The notes below the pieces were generated by a model. It worked only from the letters and a program-made list of their open reading frames with translations. It did not search any database and was not told the origin of the DNA. Positions 55,385 to 64,000 of a stretch of 64,000 nt of DNA are shown here, piece after piece. This DNA is from Euborellia annulipes (lineage: Eukaryota > Arthropoda > Insecta > Dermaptera > Anisolabididae), in NCBI GenBank assembly GCA_023213315.1, contig JAKCPI010006239.1, forward strand, positions 149,501 through 213,500. Reading direction: 5' to 3'. Numbering within the stretch: position 1 is the first letter of the stretch; each line of letters opens with the position of its first letter. A program made the translations under genes and the position numbers.

Positions 55385-56010
55385 CACTTCTTCTTATCAC
55401 GTTAATCTATTGTATTTCTATCTGAATGAATTTATCCTAAAAATTGTTATTCCATTAGGGATGAAAATTACTAATATTAATATATATGTTCCTAGATGAC
55501 GTCATCAGGGAGCAAAATAGTCAAAATTGTCTTTTCGCCATGTTAAAGATAGGACAAATTTGAAATTTTGAATACCTCTCAAAAAGTCACTTTTGATCCA
55601 AAATGAAATTTTATATCAAAGGTATCGGGTTTTTGATAGTATCTATTTGTATTTTAAATTTCATCCAAATCGGTCCAGCAGGGAAACCTGTAGCTTTGTC
55701 TAAAAATTTGAAAATTGAAGAAAAGAATGAAAAAAAAAAAAAAAAAGAAAAAAAAAAAGAAAAATAAGAGACTAACTTTGACCTTCCGAAATCGGCAAAA
55801 TCTCAACTTTGAGCCTCTGCATTCTTTTTGTGACTGGAATTTTTTTGAATTTGTGCTCAAAATAATCCTTATTTATTCTAGTTTAATATAAAAAAATTTG
55901 GCTCCGATATCTTAAAAACTTTTTGAGATATTCGCCCAGAAAGAGAAAAGTTTCTCAAAAAAATTTTTTCACGTCCCTATCTTTATTAAGGATTTAAAAT
56001 TTCTTGATAA
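55385..56010. other. Spacer with repeat debris, no gene
   Basis: Includes an A-rich tract at 55725-55766 and sequence of the type AATCGGTCCAGCAGGGAAAC, which resembles a LINE tail. Confidence 0.4.
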
Positions 56011-56017
56011 TATAGTC

Positions 56018-56261
56018 CAGTGGCGGATTAATGCAAATTTGTCGGGGGGCGGTTTTTTTTTTTTTTTATTTTTTTTTATTTAAGGACTTTGTGGGCATCT
56101 ATGGCCATTTAGACCCCTTTCCTATTTATTTAAATTGATTGGTAACAAATTCAATTGAAATTAAAGCCGAAATCATCATTTCTTTAGATTTCTAGTTTTT
56201 ATAACATTGTGAATTTTTCTCGGGGGGCGATCGCCCCCTCCCCCCCTTTAATCCGCCCCTG
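56018..56261. mobile_element. hAT-like MITE (CAGTGGCGGATTAAT family), TSD ATATAGTC/ATATAGCC
   Basis: Ends CAGTGGCGGATTAATG and TTTAATCCGCCCCTG, octamer duplications with one mismatch, and an interior containing the SINE body (ATGGCCATTTAGACCCC) inverted. Same family as 58569-58835. Confidence 0.85.
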
Positions 56262-56919
56262 ATATAGCCTAGGGACGACTCGTCCATCTAAATGCAATGG
56301 GCCATTGGCATCTATTGGAATATCAACTAAATGGTAGTATTAAGAGTTTCTTTGCTTTCTTTGCTTTTCACATGCTCGGCGACGAGTCGCTCCCGCACTC
56401 TTGATGTGGTTTAAGATATATTTAGGTAAGTATCTTGCGTAAATGCGAATATAACAGGGGGTTCAGCATCTTCATACCAATCGGGAATTAGTAATTTCTC
56501 TCGGGATTTGTGATATAAAATGAATTTATTATGAAATTTCAAAAAAAAAAAGCCGGAGATTTTGGGAAAAAGGGGCGCCAAAAGCTCGATTCGCCTGCCC
56601 CCCCCCTGCTAGCTCTCCCCTTCGCCCTCACCTGGATAAGCTACTGCCTACAATTTATGTACCAATGTACCATCCAAATCCAAACAATTTACTTGTGTAA
56701 GATATCTTACACACAACTATGTCATCTTATCCTAATTTGTTTTTCCCTTTTTTTCATTTTTTTTATTATATACTCTTAAAAGTTAAACTCTGTTTATTTT
56801 TTTGAAATATAAATAATAACTTAACACAAGGCATTTGTACTTTCCCCATATCATGTTTTATTTTTATTATTTTTGGGTCCAAAGAAAAAGTATGTATCTT
56901 GGGCACAATTCCCCTAATA
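56262..56919. other. Spacer, no gene
   Basis: Contains CGGCGACGAGTCGCTCCCGC (about 56378-56397), which matches part of the 59.2 kb foldback, and C-rich TE debris near 56600. Confidence 0.35.
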
Positions 56920-56927
56920 GTCCTCCC

Positions 56928-57175
56928 AAGTGGCGTCATTTCAACTTCTTCTTGGGGGGGGGGGGCAAATATTTTTTTTTTCTTAAAATTAACTTACAAA
57001 TAGGTACTCAAATTTAGCCAAAAAATATTTAATTAATTGATTAATTTTGTAAAGTTTTATACTCGTAGATGTATTTTGAAGTATTTTATTTAGAATAATA
57101 TAAAATTTTATAAAAATCAGAGTCCTGGGGGGGGCAAATGCCCCCCGTCCCCGTTCCCCCCAAATGACGCCACTG
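56928..57175. mobile_element. hAT-like MITE (AAGTGGCGTCATTT / AAATGACGCCACTG), TSD GTCCTCCC/GTCCTCTC
   Basis: 14-bp inverted ends, G12 run inside the left end and CCCCCC inside the right; 8-bp duplications with one mismatch (56920-56927 and 57176-57183). Isolated ends of the same family lie at 44085 and 50900. Confidence 0.88.
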
Positions 57176-57719
57176 GTCCTCTCTAAATGGTCTTTTTCAC
57201 AGAGAATGAAGAACTCCAAAAATATATGTTCATAGGTTAATTGCTTAGAATAACCTACTATATGGTCGATTGGAATGAAATTCCGGCCCATGCTTGGAAC
57301 ATGTGCACTTAGCTAAAGTATAAAATTTGTGTATCGAGAGTTCTTTCCTCATTGAGTTATTTAATTTAATCCACATTTTTTGATATTTCAGTTGAAATAA
57401 ATTCAAATGATTGTGAAAATGACGTCAAATTCAAGCTAAAAGGGAATCGCCTCCTTTTAATGGCGATTTCAAGAAAAGCAATAAAACAGCCATTTAAAAG
57501 CAATAAAATCTCTTTCAGAGAAATTTACATAAACATTATGTTTTGATATTTTAACTGGAATCGATCTTCTGGAAATTTAAGATTTTTTCACAATAAAATA
57601 AATTGATTTCAAGTGAAATTCAAAAACTGTGGATTAATGGGAATTACTCAAAAACGAAAAAACTCTCGATACTCAAATTTCATACTTAAGCCAAGTACCT
57701 ATGTCGCAAGTATTTCAAG
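57176..57719. other. Spacer, no gene
   Basis: AT-rich sequence between two repeats; nothing recognised. Confidence 0.35.
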
Positions 57720-57842
57720 AAATTTCAATCACATCAGCCAAAGGGTACTAGGACTTTACTAATGTATTTTTTCAGTTTTTTTCGATTTCTCAAAATTCGC
57801 TCCAACGATTTTGATTATAATTCAAAAATCAATTATTTTTGA
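57720..57842 (-). repeat. Hairpin-ended repeat family fragment
   Basis: AGGACTTTACTAATGTATTTTTTC, then CTCAAAATTCGCTCCAACGA, then AATCAATTATTTTTGAG, in reverse orientation. Confidence 0.6.
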
Positions 57843-57883
57843 GCAGTGCCGTAACTAGGGTATGAAGCGTCTGTGGCAATTGC

Positions 57884-57915
57884 CGCAAGTTAGACACTTA
57901 AGTGTCTAACTTGCG
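57884..57915. repeat. Perfect 32-bp palindrome
   Basis: CGCAAGTTAGACACTT followed immediately by its exact reverse complement. It lies inside a hAT-like end that starts CAGTGCCGTAACTAGGGT at 57844. Confidence 0.85.
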
Positions 57916-58169
57916 CCTTCCCCTCCCCCCCCCCATAATCCAGTGTATCCTAACCTTTTTTTGTCCAAGTTCCTCATTAATAATATATCATTAATCTGTG
58001 ATAATACCCTGCTCATTTGCTCCTCTAAGTTCGTTCTCCAACTCCAACCAGCTGAATTGGTTAAAATTGTGGCCTTTATGCCAACATAAATAAAAAAAAT
58101 TTGTCAAAATTCCCCAAACATAGGGTTACCAAAATTTATATTCCACAAATTCTTTCTCTCGTTATAATC

Positions 58170-58566
58170 ACAGATAAATGAAATTATAAGTAAACATTAA
58201 AAATAAAAGGAAATTGATAATATGATTTTTTTAAAAAAGTGCAGGAGATGGATTTGAACTCGCGAATTTTGGTTACATGAGAATGGAAAAAAATATATAT
58301 TGCTTGAGGACGAATTAACCACTTGAGCCAAATTTTATTTAATTGTTTCAAGGAAAAATAAGCCATATAAGAAACATGAAATAAAAGAAGTATTAAAAAA
58401 ATTTGAATATTCAACATATGATATATCATTTTTCATTACTTTTTATGCAGATTAATAATTTATAATCAAAATCTCAAAAGCATGCATAGTTTTCAAATAA
58501 TTCAATGGGCAAACGTCAGATTGTTTATGCCTTGATGTAATTAAACCAAAAACTCTATCTAACATA
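58170..58566 (-). repeat. tRNA-headed dispersed repeat, copy 1
   Basis: The reverse complement has TTGGCTCAAGTGGTTAATTC (box A) and GCGAGTTCAAATCC (box B). About 300 bp is shared with 62530-62940 (ATATCATTTTTCATTACT, AATTCAATGGGCAAACGTC, AAACCAAAAACTCTAT). Confidence 0.7.
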
Positions 58567-58568
58567 TG

Positions 58569-58835
58569 CAGGGGCGGATTAAAGGGGGGGAGGGGGGACG
58601 ATCGCCCCCCCCCCTCCCCCCGAGAAGAAATTCACAAAGTTAAAAAAAACTAGTATTCTAAAGAAATTATGATTTCCGCTCTTTAGTTTCAATTGAATTT
58701 GTTACCAATCAATTTAAATAAATAGGAAAGGGGTCTAAATGGCCATAGATGCCGACAAAGTCATTAAATAAAATAAAATAAAAAAATAAAAAAAAATCCG
58801 CCCCCCCCCGACAAAATGGCATTAATCCGCCACTG
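58569..58835. mobile_element. hAT-like MITE (CAGTGGCGGATTAAT family), TSD AACATATG/AACATGTG
   Basis: Ends CAGGGGCGGATTAAAG and CATTAATCCGCCACTG; octamer duplications with one mismatch. It contains the SINE body GGGTCTAAATGGCCATAGATG. Confidence 0.87.
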
Positions 58836-59140
58836 AACATGTGATACATGTCATTAATTCTTCAATTCCCCCTGATTCCAGAGAACTAAAGCCCTTTTAA
58901 TTATATGATCTAATTTGGGAGTTATTGGCGATCAAAGTAATGCCTATTTTCGGACTTAATGACATCAACACTCAATTTTCTATATTATCGAAAAAGCTTA
59001 TTTATCAATGTCTGATTAAAACCAAATTTTTATCAGAGATTTATAATTAAAAAATGAGTTTTTTTCTAAACTTTCATTGAGATTGGCAAAGATATAAATA
59101 AAATATTGACTGAAAAGAAATTAATGGCTGAGTGATAATT
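58836..59140. other. Spacer, no gene
   Basis: AT-rich; nothing recognised. Confidence 0.35.
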
Positions 59141-59728
59141 AAAAGGAACAGGTAGATGAAGGCAGCCAGCAAAGAACAAAAACTTCATTTAAATATCGTC
59201 GACGTTTCGGGAACTCGTCGCTCCCATCTTCAGGACCTACGGTCATCGAACAATTTATTTGGTGTTAGCTAGGTAAAATTACAATTAATCTTTACAAGTA
59301 TTTTTTAAAAAACAAAACATGACAAAAAACTTACGATAAAGAAGAGAATTTGTAGAGATGATTGCGATACAAAAATATAAAAAGCAAGCTTGTAACTACA
59401 AAACCGATCTCGATCGCCTAAGTGCACTGTACGAATTTTTAATAAGCCTCATTGATTTGTGAATAATGAACATTGAAAAATTGACTAAATTAATACATAG
59501 ACAAATTTCAGGCTAAGGGCGGGATTGAGTGTTTGACCTTTTGATTCTTAATTTTTGTTTTGTTATTATTATTTTTTTTTTTTTTTTTATAAAAAAAAAA
59601 AAATAGGAAAAAGAAAAAAAAAAATTTGTCTATTTGTATATGTTTTAAATCCCTACTACTAGGAAATGGAATTTATTTAAATGAAGTTTTTGTTCTTTGC
59701 TGGCTGCCTTCATCTACCTGTTCCTTTT
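59141..59728. repeat. TIR/foldback element with 54-bp arms and a hammerhead-like motif
   Basis: AAAAGGAACAGGTAGATGAA, then GGCAGCCAGCAAAGAACAAA and AACTTCATTTAAATA on the left, are exactly mirrored at about 59675-59728. The loop includes the motif at 59194-59233 and A/T homopolymers (59570-59625). Confidence 0.8.
59194..59233 (-). other. Hammerhead-core-like motif with palindromic CGTCGACG
   Basis: Reverse complement: CTGAAGA, TGGGAGCGACGAGTTCCC (4-bp GGGA/TCCC stem), GAAA, CGTCGACG, ATA. The last trinucleotide would be an NUH-type cleavage triplet and CGTCGACG could form stem III between two molecules. No complementary stem I is seen. Confidence 0.5.
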
Positions 59729-59769
59729 GTAAAATATTGACGATTTTGTAAATTGATTTTTAGAATTTG

Positions 59770-59935
59770 GGTAAAGAGAGCGATCTAAGGAGCGGCTCTG
59801 GCCTTGCAACCGGGATTCCGAATTCTAAAACTCAATTTACAAATATTGCGAGTTTAAATCCACCTCGTGCACTTTTTTTTTCATTCTTATTATTATCAAT
59901 TTCCTTTTATTTTTAATGCTAACTTACAATTTCAT
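59770..59935 (+). repeat. tRNA-headed dispersed repeat, copy 2
   Basis: GCGAGTTTAAATCCACCTCG and TATTATTATCAATTTCCTTT match, in reverse, the 58170 and 62530 copies. Confidence 0.6.
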
Positions 59936-60456
59936 TCATCTGTAAGATATAATGAGAGAAAGGATTTGTGACAAAATGAAAATCTGGTCGTTTGAATTAA
60001 TTACAAATTTTTTTATTTGGCTACTCCCACATACAACGGGGCTTTTAAGTGACTCTTACAATTTTAATTTTGTACTCCTTCTCTCCACTTTATAAAATAT
60101 AAAATTTTTGAGATGGTTATGGCGCTTCGAATTTCGTTTTCATTATTATAATAGTATTGTGTGAAATAAATGACCTTGAAATCTTGTATTTAATTTAGAA
60201 AATATAACATTTAAATATATAATATAAACATATAATGACTATATAACAAACGTAATTATTATATTCTTCATAAGTTTATTATATTTTAATATTTGTATAA
60301 AAGAATGAGATCTATGTAACAGGAGAATAGAATAGTAGAGGAGGTGTTGGCGCCAAAAGTGACGTCACGTAAAAAGTAACACTCCTTTCTGTTTTTAATC
60401 TCCTGATACATCCCAGACTTATCATCATTGGAATTGTCTGTCTATTTATAATATAA

Positions 60457-61467
60457 AAATCTGGTGTGACTGGCGCACAGCACACAACTTTCTCTTACCC
60501 TTCGGTAAGAGAAAGTTGCCACTGTGCTGGTCACACCAGATTTTTGTGTCGAGATATATTTAGTTTCCCATAGCACCTTAGTTTCAAACTTGCATTTTAA
60601 ATGTTGACTGCTTGAAATAAACTATGGTTATTTTTCAAAATTTTAATCTCATATTTGGACATTTTATACACAATATAGAATCGTAAATAAATACAAAATT
60701 TCATAAGAATTGGAAAAAAAATTTTAAATGTCTAAAAAGTTCCAAAGGGGACCCCCTTTTGAATCGAAATTAACATACAAATCCCTATAGGAAATTAACA
60801 TTAGGCCTATGAGAGAAGGCGGAGAGACAGACGATAATGTTTGCAAGTGAGAGAGAGAGAGATATATATGTTTTCTCCTAAGCAATTAAAGACACAAATA
60901 AATGGGAATTTAAATAATAATTGATTTTTAATCTAATAAAAAGAAAAAGATTTAAATTCCGTTACCATGGCAACCATTTCTATCTTTCCTATGAAGAGCA
61001 AGAGTAAAGTGGTCTTCAGAAGATTTCAACGGCAAAATGAGAATATACATTTTAAAGAGCATCTAAAAAATAATTGATTTTTGAATTTTAAAAAAATCCT
61101 TGGAGGGAATTTTGAGAAAATCGAAAAAAACTGAAAAAGTACATCAGTAAAGTACTAGTACTTTTTGGCCGATTTTGTTCAAAAGCTTATTTTGAGCGTG
61201 TGGGAAGGTACCTAAGTTAAATATAAAATTTCAATCCGGTAGCTCAATTCCTTCATGCTAAAAATCTGTCCACACATACAGACACACACACACACACACA
61301 CACATACATACACACACACACACACACAGACCAATTTGCGGGACCCACTTTTTGGACTCAGGGGACCTCAAAACATGTATATCCATCAAAATCTCGACAT
61401 CGAATTTTTGACATGATCGCAATACTTTCTCTCCTATATATTTCATATATAGGCTAAGAGAAAGTAA
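60457..61467 (+). repeat. Hairpin-ended repeat family, full-length reference copy
   Basis: Begins with a palindrome of about 88 bp (AAAAATCTGGTGTGACTGGC ... GGTCACACCAGATTTTT, apex CTTACCCTTCGGTAAG). It contains all shared blocks (GTTACCATGGCAACCATTTC, AGTAAAGTACTAGTACTTTT, CTCAGGGGACCTCAAAACATG) and ends in a second palindrome (TACTTTCTCTCCTATATATT ... AGGCTAAGAGAAAGTA). A (CA)n tract lies at 61279-61328. No open frame of note. Confidence 0.85.
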
Positions 61468-61478
61468 AAAAGTATAAT

Positions 61479-61566
61479 CATGCTGATTTGTGCTACCATC
61501 TTGTGGAGATGTTTAGAATAAGTATAATTTTTAAATTCTCCACAAGATGGTAGCACAAATCAGCAA
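61479..61566. repeat. Hairpin with about 30-bp perfect stem (GCTGATTTGTGCTACCATC)
   Basis: ATGCTGATTTGTGCTACCAT, then CTTGTGGAGA, pairs with CTCCACAAGATGGTAGCACA, then AATCAGCA, around an AT-rich loop of about 28 nt. Size and shape are those of a miRNA precursor or a small foldback. Confidence 0.75.
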
Positions 61567-61604
61567 GCTTAGACAAATCTCCCTAGTGAACAGATACAGG
61601 TGGA

Positions 61605-61692
61605 TATCATGCTGATTTGTGCTGCTACCTAGTGGAGACATTTAGAATTATGATTTTTAAAGTTCCCACAAGAGTGCAGCACAAATCAGTAG
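61605..61692. repeat. Second, diverged hairpin of the same type
   Basis: CATGCTGATTTGTGCTGCTA ... GTGCAGCACAAATCAGTAG; related to 61479-61566 but with mismatches in the stem (CTAGTGGAGA against CCCACAAGAG). Confidence 0.65.
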
Positions 61693-61823
61693 ATGATTAC
61701 TATAATTAATATCATACAATTCCAATGATAATAATTTTTTAAACTACCCGGAGTTTAAAATCTGAGAGGAGTATTATTTATTTTGGCGCCTAGATACTCC
61801 TCTACTATTCTATTCTCCTGTTA

Positions 61824-62529
61824 TTAAGGAACATTTTTTTAATACAAATTTATTGAATTTTGAATAAAAAAATATAAATAATTATATTATATATAGCCTC
61901 CTAGGCCTATATTAATAATTACTTTGATTGATTATATATTAAAAATTCATTTGTTATTGTCGAAATACATTTAAAAAATTATATATTTTCTAAATTGGAT
62001 TAAAATGATTTATTACTTAGTAGAAAGAGAGAAAAGATAATGAGAGAGAGTCTGATTTCAACCAATGGGTAAAGTAACGTCATCCATTTTCTCAGAAACA
62101 ATTAAAGAAATAAAAATATTTTTTTTATCAAATAAAAAAAAAAAAAGATAAATTATTTTAATAATGGAAAAATATTTTAATTAAACTTTTTGATTAATTA
62201 AAGAGGTGGGATTTATTTTTTTCTTCGTGAGATGGGTTATAAAGTATATATATATTACTTTTTTTTTTTTAATTTATATTTTAAAAGACTTCCCGGCATG
62301 TGACAGACAGTTCAACACTCCGCGGGTCACCTATCCATGGTTAAGCAGTCCTTGGCTTTGCTTAACCAAAGGTTCTCAATATTTTTTATATTTATAAAAT
62401 TTTCTAGAAAAGTTCCATGACTCGTATCTATATTTGTATAATTATCTCATCATCTATCAAGATATATATCTTTTTCCCGACCAACTTTTTAAAATAAATT
62501 TTACATTTCTATAAGAAAGAGTTTAAATA
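61824..62529. other. AT-rich spacer, no feature
   Basis: No exon or element boundaries recognised. Confidence 0.35.
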
Positions 62530-62940
62530 GGCTTTAAAAATAAAAGGAATGAAATTATAATTTAGCTTTAAAATAAAAGGAAATTGATAATAATAAGAAT
62601 GAAAAAAAAAGTGCAAGAGGTGGATTTGAACTCGCAATGTTTGGTAAAGCGAGGATGGAAAAAATATAATGTATGTTGACCACTTTAACGATTCAGCTAA
62701 CTTTGATTTAATCAAGTTAGGGAAAAATAGACCATATAAGAAACAGTAAATAAAAGACTAATTAAAAAAATTTTAATTTTAGGCCTATACATATGATATA
62801 TCATTTTTTACTATATTTAATGCAGATTAATAATTTATAATGAAAATTTCAATATATTTCCATAGTTTTCAAATTATTCAATGGGCAAAGGTCACATTGT
62901 GAATGCCTTAATGTAATTAAACCAAAAACTCTATATGAGT
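62530..62940 (-). repeat. tRNA-headed dispersed repeat, copy 3
   Basis: Carries GGTGGATTTGAACTCGC (reverse box B) and the body shared with 58170-58566. Confidence 0.7.
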
Positions 62941-64000
62941 TATTTACGTAAATTACAGTTATTTACGAGAAAATAACTGCAAAATCGTGTAAATAACACA
63001 ATTCTGTTGGCAAGCAATCAACATGGAGAGAAATAATACCAAACGACATGAATCATTAATAATTAAGGAAAGGAGAAAATAAAATAAATAAGGGGATATA
63101 CCACTGTCCAAAAGTATTTTCCAGGTATTTTCATGAGATTTTATTAAATTAAATATTACATTTACGTCAAATTATTTAAAGTTTTGACGCTTTTGACATC
63201 ATGTCAATGATGTCAATGTCAACGAGGAGCAATCACGTGATCTCGCGATGAAAAGGGAGATTGAAAACTCTTTGATCTCTCTTATGAAATTTATTATATT
63301 CTTTAGAATAATATTAAATAAAAAAAGTTTTATTAAAAAATTTTAAAATTAAAATTGTTTTAGTAGAATACACGTATAATTTTGACTATATAATAAAAAT
63401 ATTTAATTTTTGGCACCAAGTTTGAAAAAATGTCACTTTTGAAAAAAAAATGTTTTCTATTTAATTTTAAAATTCAATTATATATAATAATATTTATAAT
63501 AAATAAACACAATAATAGAAAAATATTTTATTTTATTTTAATCTATGTCTCTCCCTGAATAATAGATAAAAATTCTATTTAAAAAAAAAAATAATATTTC
63601 TTCATTTTATTTCCATTTGCATTTCTATATTTTTATTTTAGAGAAATTATAATATAGAAAAATAATTAAATCCACTAAATAATAATAAATAAATTGTATA
63701 TAAATATAAATATAAATAAACAATAAATTATTTTTGTTTGTTTAAACAAGTTGCACTTCTGATTTGACTTACTTCTGTGAAATTTACTTGAATAAGAAAT
63801 AGGTTGAAATATTAAAAACGTAATTTCTAAAACCAAAACAAAATTAAAATGTTAAATTTGTATAATCAACAAAATTGATTAAATCTTTTATTGTAGTGAG
63901 ATTTTGATTATTTAACAACCTCTATCTTGAATACGTAATGACTTTTGGGATCGAGTTGTTATTTTTAGTCCCTCGTTAACATAACAACCTGATTTAACGC
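62941..64000. other. AT-rich right edge, no gene
   Basis: Only small inverted repeats are seen: GTTATTTACG with CGTGTAAATAAC at 62939-62998, and GACATCATGTCAATGATGTC near 63196. Confidence 0.4.

Larger units (their letters stand above)
60317..61823. mobile_element. Composite TIR element (TAACAGGAGAATAGAATAG ends), 1.5 kb
   Basis: TAACAGGAGAATAGAATAGT, then AGAGGAG, at 60317-60343 is exactly inverted at 61797-61823. GGCGCCAAAA a few bases inside is also shared, giving about 47-bp TIRs. A terminal TA on each side may be a TA target duplication. It carries a full hairpin-ended repeat (60457-61467) and two internal hairpins. No transposase. Confidence 0.78.

Noticed and set aside
58246..58330. 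Functional tRNA gene on the - strand
   Set aside because: The A/T-rich middle is too long and it belongs to a repeated segment also at 59770 and 62530.

Overview
This 64 kb window looks like arthropod nuclear DNA: strongly AT-rich, very gene-poor and crowded with transposons. The organism-level evidence is two genes for chitin-binding type-2 (CBM14 / peritrophin-A) proteins of the single-domain cuticular CPAP1 kind, found with this architecture in insects, crustaceans and arachnids. I cannot name the species. There is no sign of bacterial, viral or organellar sequence.

Host genes, both on the + strand. Gene A enters from the left edge: its last two exons (696-899 and 2819-3159) encode an acidic/serine-rich linker and a C-terminal six-cysteine CBM14 domain. 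Gene B is a paralogue. Its body lies at 48392-50465, but its start codon and most of its signal peptide appear to sit 23.6 kb upstream in a small exon at 24724-24757. Joining the two in phase gives an uninterrupted secretory leader. The 3' end of gene B is present twice, an indel-ridden copy and a clean copy, separated by a compositionally alien stretch of about 120 bp; this looks like an assembly fault.

Mobile DNA makes up most of the rest. The centrepiece is a 5.2 kb hAT-superfamily transposon (14559-19743) with terminal inverted repeats and a perfect 8-bp target-site duplication (TSD). It encodes a TTF-zinc-finger/DUF4371/hAT-dimerisation transposase on the - strand in three exons. Its second exon is split by a 1.7 kb hAT-type element, which contains a tRNA-derived SINE, which in turn is split by a 470 bp hAT MITE. 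At least 15 further short elements with hAT-type ends and 8-bp TSDs (a few imperfect) are dispersed through the window. Many have a long G-run just inside one end and a C-run inside the other. A second abundant family (about 15 copies or fragments) is bounded by hairpins at both ends. There are also several tRNA-derived SINE families, LINE 3' ends, foldback elements, an 11-copy 99-bp satellite (54301-55384) and several long near-perfect hairpins.

Layout: 0.7-3.2 kb, end of gene A; 3.2-14.5 kb, MITEs, SINEs and foldbacks; 14.5-19.7 kb, autonomous hAT with nested insertions; 20-24 kb, SINEs and a LINE end; 24.0-24.8 kb, promoter/leader exon of gene B; 24.8-48.4 kb, intron 1 of gene B, filled with repeats; 48.4-50.5 kb, body of gene B; 50.5-64 kb, repeats including the satellite and a 1.5 kb composite TIR element. 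The two host genes probably both serve the chitinous extracellular matrix; the other coding sequence belongs to transposons.
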